A DNA stretch of 64,000 nt from Amphibalanus amphitrite (taxonomy: Eukaryota > Arthropoda > Thecostraca > Balanomorpha > Balanidae). Within the stretch, counting starts at the first letter, position 1, and the number at the start of each line of letters is the position of its first letter. The notes beneath the pieces were generated by a model that worked only from the letters and a program-made list of their open reading frames with translations, searched no databases and was not told where the DNA came from. Of this stretch, positions 12,041 to 24,000 are shown piece by piece. The stretch lies in NCBI RefSeq assembly GCF_019059575.1, contig NW_024881708.1, positions 744,001 to 808,000 of the forward strand. The letters are read 5' to 3'. The position numbers were made by a program, and so were the translations under genes.

Positions 12041-15000
12041 GCATCCTGACGGTCACTGGTAGACGTTTTTACCGCCACAGGAGTCAGATTTATCAGATCG
12101 CTGCGTCGGATATACCGCCGACTTTTTGGAGGTCCATGAGGCTGTTCTTTACCGAGGCTCTATCTCACGGTGAAGTCGTGCGCACAGTGCGTGTATCGAT
12201 TATGGGAGGGCGGTGCACTTTCACAAACGGCCGCTCTCGCCGGTAGCTGATACGCGGGGCCGTGTTTTTATGTTCAGTTACCGTGGGTCGACAGCAGGAC
12301 CGGAGGCCGAGTGTGGAATGCTGGAACGTAGATCGGATACGATACCCATGTCGGCGGACATATTTCTGACGAAGCATTAGTGAGTTATGAGTGGACGGTG
12401 ACATCAGGAATGACTACGATGGGCTGCTGTAACAGAACGCTGGATATGCGGCAGTCCAGTGACAGCAGGAGTGCCCTTACCGAGTAGGGCGTGGTAATAC
12501 TGCGCTGCCATTCAGGTTCCAATAACCCGACCTCGTGGGCTGGGGCTCTGTGTTTATATGCATTACTATGAACGTATTTCTTTTTCGATTGGTTACATGA
12601 CTGAGGTACTCCTTCAGTACTTGTCATAAGATGGTTAGCGTTTCTTACTCTTACTCAACCAGTCTTACTCGCCCACATAATGTTCCCTCACACACACACC
12701 TGCCAGCCCTAACACGATGTTCAATCCGCCCCTGACGCAGGATACTGACCTGTCCGGTGACCCGTACCGACCTGTCTGGTGACCTTTGCTGACCCATCCG
12801 GTGACCTGCGCTGACCCGTCTGGTGACCTGTGCTGACCGATCCGGCGGTGACCTTTGCTGACCCGCTTGATGACCTGTGCTGACCCGTCTGGTGGCCTGT
12901 GCTGACCGATCCGGCGGTGACCTGTGCTGACCCGTCTGGTGACCTGCCTCCCTCAGGTGTTGACCTGGAGAACATCCGCGCGCTGTTTAATGAGAAGGAG
13001 AAGGAGCTGTCGCTGGCGGTGGCCCGGGTGGAGGAGATGACCCGGCAGCTGGAGGAGGTGCGACGCGGCAGGGAGCTGCGCCAGGGACCGCAGGGCGACA
13101 CACACCGGGAGCTGGAGAAACTGCGACGGGAACTCATGGTGAGCCAATGGGGAAGGAGGAGAGGAAGGAGAGGGAGGGAGAGGGAGAAGGTGTGGCGAGG
13201 GGTAGCTGGGTGGAGACGGTGGTGGAAGAGGTGGGGAAAGGTGGGGAAACTGGATTCTGAGGCCAGATTGTTGCGCTACATAAATACGGGTGGGCGAAGC
13301 CGCCGCTTTAGACGGACGGAGGCTGCGAACAGTAGGTAGAATATACCGTTTTTCAATTGAAGAGCTATTGCGTAATCATGTTTTTAAAACGAAGCGATTT
13401 TTTGATGAGATACGTACTTTGTTTTTTAGCTGTTGAAGTTGTTTGCAAGCATCACTAAGATTTAATTCATCTTGAAAACCACACTATTCTTTTCCATCTT
13501 CCGTTATTTTTCTTCCGTGTTCCAGTTTCTTGGTAATCTGAATCCGAGAAACACTCCATAATGGAGCAGAATTCAATTTTCATTTCCAGGTCGGCGCTCA
13601 CTGACAGCTTCAACAGAGCTCGCCGGTAGTGAGCGTCTGCCACTCTTCTGTGAAGGCATCAGCGACAAGCGTATGCTAATCCAAATCATTTGTAATTTAC
13701 ATAGAAATTCCCTGGGTCCACACCATCAGAAAGCCGAGGCGAGCAGAGATACTCAGTCTCGGTCGTATTCTACGGCTCCACCAGACCCAGTAGCTCGTGG
13801 CTTAATCCGTTTGTCTCAGTAGCTGAATGATATAACCTTATGTGCTCATTGCACAGCGGGGCTCAATCAAGTTGTATCGCCACGGTAAAGTTTAAGGTGA
13901 TCAGTACTCTTGGCTCTACCGGCCTAGACGTCTCAGTAGCATCGTCGTCGAAGTCCGCGGGCCGCCCACCCCTCTGTCTTCCTCATCTTAATACGACACC
14001 GTGTCACGGTCTATCCTTTCACTGCGCGGATCCCTTTCGACTCCCGTGGTCCGTACAAGCGTCGCCGTTGCCATGTGTCGGCTGTCGGCGGGCCGTCCGC
14101 AGCGGCCGGCCCGTCACCACGGCAGCGGCCGGCCGGCCGGCTATCGCGCCGCCGTCCCATTCATCATTCGGTAAACAAACTAATGGGATATTTGCGACAC
14201 GGCGACGCCCGCCTGCCAGGTCCCGGCCGATATTTCCCCTCAGGGCGGGGACGTTGGCGTCGAAAGCGACACAGAGCTGTGAAATGATGCGCTATCTAGG
14301 GAGCGCGCCCCTTCATATGGCGCCTAGCGTCATAAAATGCTGATCAGAGTCGAGAAGAGGGCATGTGCATTGTGCAGCCAGGTGGTGCAACTGGGGGGCC
14401 TCGTCTTTCGCGTTTATGTGTCGTAAATTTTATTGATTTGGTAGATGCGAGTTTCACTTATGGTTCACTGGCAGTAGCTGACGCTATGCTGTTTTCCAGT
14501 GGCTGTCTTATCATCTCAGAGCTGCGTCCTAAAATAAACGAGCGTCGTCCAAACTCCCGTAAGATAAATGAGCAGATGAGTGATAGTTCGCCATCGCCGG
14601 CCAATCTGGGATCCGGTGCTCCCAAAGAGCTGGGAAGGAAGAGCCATCCGGTTTTAAACACTATGACAATCTAGGAGGAAGTCATTTCGGCGGTGGTCGC
14701 ACGAAGAACGGGTTAATTAACAGAAGGGCTTCTTGGAGCTTCGCTGTGGTCTGGAGATTCCTGTGCTAAAACAGTAGACGACAGTAGATGGCGAGTAGAG
14801 TTAATAGATGGCGAGTAGAGTAGTGACGTGAAACCGTGGCGAAGTCTTCGAAGAGAGTCGCACAGTGTCATTTTGGAGGGTGGCGTTGCCTGCAGCACCG
14901 GATGTTGAGACAATCAGGAGTGTTCGCGCTTTAGACCATTGACCACCGACCACCGACCACCGACCAAAAGACCCACGACCTACAGCCGGTGACCCGGTCC

Positions 15001-18000
15001 GGTGACCCGTGCAGGCCCGGTGACCCGGTCCGGCGGCCTGTCGGCCTCGACAGTCCATCTTGGTCGACAATAATGCAGCTGACAGGTCCTATTGGGCGAC
15101 TGGGCGGGGCGGGACGGTATTTCCCCGGGGCTGTGGCCCGGCGCCGGCATTGTTCTCAGCATGTGACCGGCTGGTCTCAATGGTCACACAAAGCGGTCTG
15201 CGGCTCGGCCTGCCAGCCCGGTTGATATGACAGTCTGAGGAGGGTCTATGGTTGGCGCGACGCCGCTACCTGACCAATTGTGCAGAAGTTGGATTGATGC
15301 AATGTAGAAAGTAGGAAAACGATGTCTATTTCATACATGGGCTCATTTTTATCCCATCCCTATATAGTAATTTTCTTCCTATAATAAAACAAAACAAAGT
15401 AACGAAAATCAGTGTGCCAAAAATAGCGAGAGGTTTGAACATAACAGACGCCATTTTTCGGTCTGGATTGTCTCCTGACTCATACAGTGTAACAAGAGAA
15501 ACTCCTCTCGCTCGCTGTAGTCCTAAATATATTGGTAAAGGTCGAGTTTAGAGAGGTTTCGGGAACCGTCCGGTGTTATGTTTTACAGTCGGGTGACTTA
15601 AAAACTTCTTCAAAGGTGTCTGAGTTTAGTGAGTTTCTGAGTTATCACAACTTTGCCCTAGTACCGTGAAATGCAAATCCTTTGCATTGCATGTCGCAAA
15701 CGGATGTTCGTTCCCTCGAGTCCCCAGCTGTCACAGCTTTGCCAAACTTAACCTGCTAGACCAGTGACTGCACTTAACTTAAAGTCAAGATCAACACTTT
15801 GCGTACAACTTGGACGACATCCCTGCCGAAGTTACGCCTTCCTTTTGCCATTTCCCAATCGTCCGACATTCTCAAACTGAATCGGCGACGCTCCTGCACC
15901 GTCCCGTTTGGCACTCGACGTTTCTGGGAGCGAGATACGACGGTGGGGAGGTGCGAGGCGGGCTGGCGATGTGCCGGAAAGGCCCGCCGATGTGGCGAGA
16001 AAGAGCCGCCCATTAGGGCTCGTTTGGCAATCAATGTCGCCGGCAATCAGATTGCTGGCTGCGGCGGGCTCCACTGGCGGCTGGACGGAGGAGCAGCGCG
16101 GTGACATTCGGTGACGGCCCGACATCAGCGCCGTCCCGGCCGGCCCCTGTCGTCGGACGATTGGCGTCGGCCGGTGCGATTGAAGTCGCCAGCCGCGGCG
16201 GACCGCCGGACGGCAGCAGTCGGCCATTTGTTGTCAGCGGCGGCACCCATTCGGCCGCCTTAGAGCGCCGGAATTGCCGGGGACGCGTCCGATCGGGGCG
16301 GTGGGAGGGAGCCTTTCAGACGCCGTCGGCAGTGACGGACGGCGCGATCTGCAACGATGGGTGGGCGGACTGCATTCAGGGGATGTGGGAGTCCAATAGG
16401 GTTGGGACCTATCTGCATGCTCTGTATGTTTTGGTAAAATAAAAAAGCTCAGAATTTTTAATGATTTAATTTAAAATCACTTTGTTATAAAAATGCCTAG
16501 TTAGTTCAGAAATTAATTATTTGTGGCTGAAAACAACTTGCTTCTGATTGGTCGGGCTAATCATGACGTCACATGTAGGTATATAACTGTCTGTATATTT
16601 GGCGCAGTTGAGACATACATTTTCTATGTATTTTCCTATGGTAAATCGGAGTGATTGGTCGTGTTTTCAGTGTCTCTTTATTTTGCGCTGGTATTGCGTG
16701 GCTAAGAAGTTTTATCAAGAATGGCATATACTAAAATGTTCCTTTAATAATGGAGCTTCAATATCTGTGAGTTTTATTGGCAAGCGAAAACTGATTTCGC
16801 TGTTATTTTATCTGGAAATTACTCATTTTTTTAGGTCAATATTCAAAATATTTTACGGGAACAAGTTGGCACTTTTCTTGATTTTTGCACTCAAATCGCG
16901 TGCGATTTAACTGTATTGGAACTTGCAAAGAAGCTTGGTGATTAATTAACTGTGTTGTTATGGCACTGTTTGCAAAGCATGGATAATGAAACTCTGCCAA
17001 AGACTTAGCTACATAGCAATGCCTCAAGTAATACGCAGGAGGGACAGAATTCAGAGTCCGATCGAGACGAATCGGTGCAAATGCTACGAAGACCAGGCAG
17101 CTCTGATACAATAGCTAGTCGTCTCACTACTCTCACTCCATTAGACCAGCTGATTCCTGACAGCACCGACTCGGATGCAAAGATGGAGCTCATCTTCCAA
17201 GCCAGAAACCAGTTCTTTGATGGAAGATGTGATGCTGCTTCTGTCTCTGCTTTGTTGGCCACTTTGGACGGGGCGGAGCTCCGCTCCTTGCGTGAGCGGT
17301 TATTCGCCTGTCATCCAGAAATAGTTCCTTCGTTTGCTGGCCGCTCCCTGATTAGGTGCAATACGGGGAGCTGTAATCAGGGAAGTAACTTTCCATATGA
17401 AAGGGGTGCAGGTGCACCCCGTCCCCCATCCACTAGAAGTGCACCCCCATAGGATAAGCGGCGGCCCACACGCCGCCCCACACGATTAGCTCTAGAGCAG
17501 ATGGCGAGGGTGATTTCTCGGCTACATTCCATCTCGGCGTCGTGATGCTTGTGGGCTTGGAAAGCGTCCAGTCGTAGGTATGTAGGGTAGTGTAGGGGTA
17601 GGGTTGAGTTCAATAAGGTCCTTACATTTGAAAGGTTTGAACAACCCGCAATCAGCACAACATACCACAAGTTAAATAAAAAACTACCAAACTCCGCCCA
17701 ACTAATATCAATAAACATTACAGCCAAACTAATGGCCTAAATAAAGATATATCTCAAATCCTAACAGTTATCGCGGGTGATGGCGCCATGAGTTGCTACT
17801 TGCTATTATCCAAAACAGATGCAAATAAACATGTTTGTATGTCCTATGTATGTTTGTTTTAAAAACGTTGCAGCGGCGCTGGGAACTGCAGTCTTAGATC
17901 TGGGTATGTTTGGCATCTGCAACTCTTCATATACACATTAACCCTATTTCGGACGGGGAGACCTTTCAGGATTTTCTTGTACAATTGCCAAACGCCGCGA

Positions 18001-21000
18001 GACATTCAGCTCATATTTGGTAACTTTTCCTAAATGCTCATTGCGCACATCTCAGAAAAAAAAAAATGCCGGGTCAGGTCAGGTCAGGTAACCAGAGCGG
18101 GTTTGTTGACCCCACCTCAGAAAAGTTTGCAAACACGTCAGAGCTTGAGTTTTTCACGAAGTTATTTCCTCTCATCAAGTCTTCAAAACAGTACCTGCAG
18201 TATATGTCGTTTGTATATCTCAGAATGTTTTATCTGTGACCTGAGGTTAGGTCAGAGTCGTGACCTTTACATTGCAAGCCTATGGAAAAGTATTGAAATG
18301 CGACCTGCACCTCGAGTAAACGAGTCAAAACCACCCAATTCTTTAAGAATTATGACAAATTATCTTATCTGTAACGATCCAGGTGCCATTTACTGACAGG
18401 GACACCGGAGAGGGTTATCTGAGCCGAGATCACGTGAGGTGATGTCTACCATACATCAATGCTCACAATACTTACAATATTGACAATGCTTTTGCTTACA
18501 ACACTTACAATACTTACGATGAGACCAGCAAGCACTCTGCCGTTACAGTTCTAACTTCTGTTTCGAAAAACGACGTTACACACATTCGCTGCCAGCATAA
18601 CATGTATTGTTTGACAGGAACAAAATACAATTGACATCTGAACCCCAAACGGACCGCCATCCACTCAAATTTTATAACCCTGACCGGTCAGGGGGCGAAT
18701 GGAGGTCATTTCCTGGGCATTACACTCAGCCCTTGCACAAAATATCTCACCTCACAGTGATCATTACAACAATAGCACCGACTTGATAGTGGATTTCAAA
18801 GTACTTGCATCAGCTCTTCCTGCTATTGCAGACGATCATCTCCTCAGGGTAATGTTGTTTGGGACATGAACGAAGATCGTTTTCGGAGTTTCATAAGTGC
18901 TACTGCAACAGCCTGGCACAAAACAGGACTTGTACGCTCTTCTCTGCACTTTGCCCTTCAGTATATCACAAAAGAATTGTTTAGAATCCATCTTACGCTT
19001 CTTTCACAGTCTGCCTTGCCACCGTAGGGCGTAGATAGATTGCTGTTGCTGGTATGTTAAGGCACGGTAGATAGAAATTACCTCGATTCTCAACGCCTTA
19101 AGTTATTTTCATAAAAAAGAACAAATAAATGATCAATAAGATGACAGGAATGTAAACATTTTAATCGTAAAGTAGTCCAAATATTGGAATGAGCTTTTGC
19201 TTTTCAGCATCCTCCGATTCATCATCTTTATCATTTGAAAATTCGAGGTACATAAAATGTTTATCACGCGCTCATGTTAAGTGGGAATATAGTACACGGC
19301 AGACACATCAATTTTTGACACTGAACATTTCATCCGTAAATGTTTTAGCATAATTTAAAGTTAAAAACAGCGCGAATGGCAGAGTGAAGCAAACAACATC
19401 TTTCACCCATTGATATAACATGTAATCTGTGGTGCGCCAGATGCGCCATTATTTGTCAACCGCAGAAGGTGACATGTGACGTAACAGCATCAAGAGCATC
19501 TTTTTCAAGAACTTTTCAAAACAAGTTTCCTATCTTTCTTCCCCCATTTCTCTCAGCTTATTGATTTTATGAGGCAATGGTATGCACCATAAATTCTGTG
19601 AAAATAGTTTGATCATTTTCATGCATTCTTAAAAAATCGAGTTCCCAACCCCATTAACGCCGTAGGGAAACAGAATGGGCGGTTAGTCGACAGCGCTCCC
19701 ACTCGAATTCTGGAATAGAAACAGCGACGGAGATGTGGCATTTGATGGATTTTGTTGTGAGCCTCATCTGATGTTAATCTCGCAAGTAAAAATTTCAGCG
19801 TTAGATAGTTTACGACAAACGCGCTCGGACTTTCAAAGTAAAATTGACTGATCGCCATGCATAGAAATTCAGGTGCATGCTTCTGCTCTATGAAATATCT
19901 CTCACTACCCTTTCCGTCCCCCTGACCCCTGTCCAGCTTTATGACCGTTTCCCTCCCCCATCTCTGCCCGACAGTACCGGAACAAGCTGAACGAGCAGCA
20001 GCACAGCCAGCTGGCCAGCCAGACGGAGACGCTCGGTCAGCGGCGAGACGAGATGGCGCGCATCGACCAGCGCATCGCCGAACTGCAGCAGCGGCTCCAC
20101 CGCAAACGGGTGCACAACCAGCAGCTGGCCTCGCAGCTGCACGCCGCCAGCGCCGCCAAGCGGCAGGTCCGGCAAACGTCGGCCAAGACGCTGCCGGCGC
20201 CGGCGCCGCTGCGAACCAAAGATGACATGGGCAGCGAGCCGGCCGACTTTGGGCTCAACAAGAGCGACCCCAAGTACCAGACGCTGCCGTACAACACCAA
20301 GTTCCACATGAAGGAGGCGGGCGTGCCCGACAGGCAGGAGGAGCCGGAGCCAGCGGCGGCGCCTCCTCCCGGACCGCGGCCGGCCGGTCCTCGAGCACCG
20401 CCGCTAGGGGGCACCCTCAGTCAGGTGAGAGGGCTGACGGGACAGGGTGAGAGGGAAGAGAGGAAGAATAGGGTAAATGTGTCGTGAGGTCTTTTGGCGT
20501 TCGTACTCCAAAAGGCGCTCTGCTGCGCTGCACACATTAAGTAATTTAACCTCAGCTGACCCATGGAGTCTTTGACATTTGACAGGCCGAGTTACACACT
20601 TAATCACCTAAAATGGCCTCTTTCTAAAGGACTCAGTGTGTTGCTGCACCGGGCGGGTAATGGCTAGTGTAATTGCCGGCTGTGGGTGACCTCTGGTCGA
20701 CCGGGCTAGGCTCGTGGGCGTTCTACTCCTCCCCGCTCGGCAAACGTCAGATGTAGGTGCTCCCCCAGTCTCAGTCGGTCGGTCTCGGTCAGCGCCAACG
20801 TAGATGAATGTGTCAGCAGTTTCTGAGAGCTGACCAGCGTTTTATGAAAACTGGACATCTGTCCGAAGGGCCCTCGGGCCGTGCGACCCCTCCCATCACC
20901 TCACTGCCGTATCGCACCCTGATAGCCCGGCCCTGCGAGTCACTTTGGCACCAAATGGACCGACAAGCAGACGGGCGCCGAGCGCTGTATGGATTTGCCC

Positions 21001-24000
21001 TGGCATATTATTTCCGACGACGGCCATCGCCGACGCCATTCGGCCTGTTTGTTTATCGGGACCACCTCGGCGCCGGCTGTGCGTCGCGCTCGTCGAATGG
21101 CGGCGTTGATTAGCGCAGACGGGGCGAAAGCGGCGCAGCTGCGGCACGCCGCCGATATGCGGGCGATAGGGGCCGAGAGACGAGACGCTCTCAGGACGTT
21201 GAAACGATTGATCTAGATCGCACCCAGCCGGCGCTTAGCTGATAAACTGTGCCGTAAATTCACCCATCTCCGGTTCGATTTTGGCTTATGAGATCGGAAC
21301 TTGGAAGCGAGATATTGTTCATACATTTTAACGTCTTCATCAGTCTTATGTGAATCATTGACCGATAAAGTGCAAATTGAATTATCTAAGATTTTGGCGT
21401 GGAAAGCAGTAGACTCCCGGGAATTTATGATTAACTTTAATCTTACCCAGTTCGTTAGAGCTGACCCGATTAGATGAACCAACGTTTATTTTTATTTTGT
21501 TATTATCAGATCTGTATATGATGTAAATTTGTTTGTTGATCGGGTGGAAGTGCGGTTATGTGGCGGTCTGTCCCCAGTACGTGACGGCGTCCGTTTCTCT
21601 CCGCAGGGCGGCCCGCTACCGCAGACCATCCTGCCGCAGCCCTACGGCCAGCGACCACCGGTAAGAGCCCCGCCATAGACTGTGTTTGTGAAAACATGCA
21701 TTGAGAGGATGTCTTGCCTTTAGCTCAATAAGAAATCCTTCAATTGACATTGAATCGGTGTGGAATTCAGATCCCTTCATTTGACTTCACAAGTTTGATC
21801 TTCACTCAACAGAATAAAAGCAACCTTTTAGTGAGTAAAGCATTGGTACAGTACATAGCCCATTCGGCAGCCTAAAGCCGTCTTTGATCCGACTGGCTTA
21901 GGTGCACTTCGAGCACAGAGTACTTCCATTAGCGGTAGATGCATTGCTTAGTGCAGCCTAAGGGGAACGGGTCATTGGCTCGAGAGACGCTCAGTTTATC
22001 AGGAGTATTATTGGACCATTTTCAACTGCTAGCAGAACTAAGGTCCTGCGGCGCGAAAACTCGCAGGTGAACTAGCAGACAATCAATACCGAATATCGCG
22101 CCTATCGACCAGGCGGTATTCAAGCTGTGCGGCACAGTATAACTTCAGGCGCGCACAGCTGGTGCCATCTAGCGTCGGGAATATAAGCTGCCATACGCTC
22201 GCTCGTGACCAGTCTAAAAACGAAAAAGTGAACGCTGCGTGTGGCGCACGCTTTGTCTACCAGCAGAGAACGCGCAAATCGCGTGCATTACCATCTGTCT
22301 CTTTAGCAGCATGTATTGCTCCACCGCATTAACTCTGTTATCGCTTTCCCGCGCCACCAGCCGCATGGCGTCACTGCCGTTGTTATCGGTATCCGTTTCC
22401 TGGCATCGTGCCTCCCGCCGTCCGCTCGTCCAATCAGAGGCCACGCCTGGCTGTGTCGCCAGCCAGCAACTGGCGACTGAACGGCCGCAGTTCCCTCGCA
22501 CCTCGCCGGGTTAGCGCCGGGGGACCGGCTATTTATCCATCCGCCGGCCCCGCCCTGCCGGGGTCCGTGGGAGTGGTATATTGCCCCGCCGGGAAGAGGC
22601 TCCTGCAATCTTGGCTGCTATGCCGCTATTGGCTGGCGGTCGGCACGCATTTTGATCCGGGCTTATGTAAAACGGTTGGATATCGCGGATCTGTTCTCAG
22701 CGCCGCATAATCGGAAGGTGCTCCTCCGAATGAATAGGGCTCTGGAGATTGCTTAGTCTTTTGGCGCCGATAGCGCGCAGATTGAGGGCGAAAAAAAAAC
22801 GCAGATTATAGTTGGACCATCACTAATCGTACCTTTTATCAAAGTATCATACGCAGCTGCTTTTGCTTGAGTTTTTCTCTGACGTTTTCCAAAGTTTGTG
22901 TTTGTCTTGCAGTTGCCATGTTTACATTTCCGTCAGCCAGAGTGTGTTTTGTGTAACTAACTTTGCGAAACTGTTTTGCCGTTGGTGTGCATTTCACCAA
23001 CGGCAATAAATATTCCATCGCGGGGCGATTTTCCGTCGGCGCGTCGGTTCCGTCGGCGCGTCGGTGCACTTTCGGCAGTTTGCTGGGACGGGGCGGCATT
23101 TCACAGTATCTTGGCCCCGGTATTCGAGCGGAAGTGTTCTGGAGAGGACCTCGGCGTTTATCAGACCGGCACAGTCGCAAACAACTCATCTGTGCTCAGG
23201 CGCCCGGGGTGGGGACGGGACGGGACAGGACAGCGCGGAGGGGGATTGTTTAGAACACAGTGTCACAGAACAGAGAAGGACAACAAACATGGGCCAGAGA
23301 AGATAGGGAGGCACCTTTAAGGACGGTTGCCTTTGGAAGTTACAACTATCTGGGCTAGTTCAGTGTGGAAAGACAGCGAGCACAGAAGGGAGGAGACGGC
23401 TCAGAAGCCAGGAGGTCTCGGAACCACGGGCAGTGAGCCGCCCTGTAGTGTGATAGCGACCCGGGGTGGCGGACGTCCTTCCTGTGCTGCGGCCGGCCGG
23501 ACCGCCTCCTCACTTCCTCCCCTGCCGCCCACTGGGGCCGGAGTGGCTGCGGTGTCTGTGGTTCGGTACTGTGTTGGTCCACTCTCCGTCTGTCGGGGCC
23601 GCGCCATAGGCTGTGTGGGGAACTTTTTACCAAACTAGACAGACCTAGCAGCGCTGTGTGTGTGTCGTGCGGTGCCGAACAGAACAGACCTAGCAGCGCT
23701 GTGTGTGCCGTTTCAGACGCAGCCACCGCCGGCGCGAGCCTCTGGTCTACCCCGGCCGGTGGCGCCGAGCGTCTCCGCCAACACCTCCAGCTCAGCGCGA
23801 CTGCAGGGAGGCGCGGCGCCACCGCTGCCCAACAACCTACACGTGAGTACGGAGAGCCCCGGGCTGGGGAATCGTGTCCTGACGCGGAGAACAGGGGGAT
23901 TGGAGAGAAGGAAGTAAGGGGGTTTGTGTTGCTGCGGGATTTAATTGGGTTGCATTGCTGTAGCATACAACATTAAAAAGCAGTGCCTTGCAGCCTCTAC

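Larger units (their letters stand above)
2326..12956 (+). other. ASPP: ASPP intron 1 (10.6 kb), no gene seen
   Basis: Large intron joining exons in phase 1. It alternates GC-rich islands (about 3350-3600, 4380-4800, 5280-5550, 6100-7500) with AT-rich DNA. Open frames up to about 210 codons occur in the GC-rich islands on both strands. They lack plausible composition, splice sites and recognisable domains, so I do not call them. Simple and tandem repeats inside it are listed separately. Confidence 0.7.
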
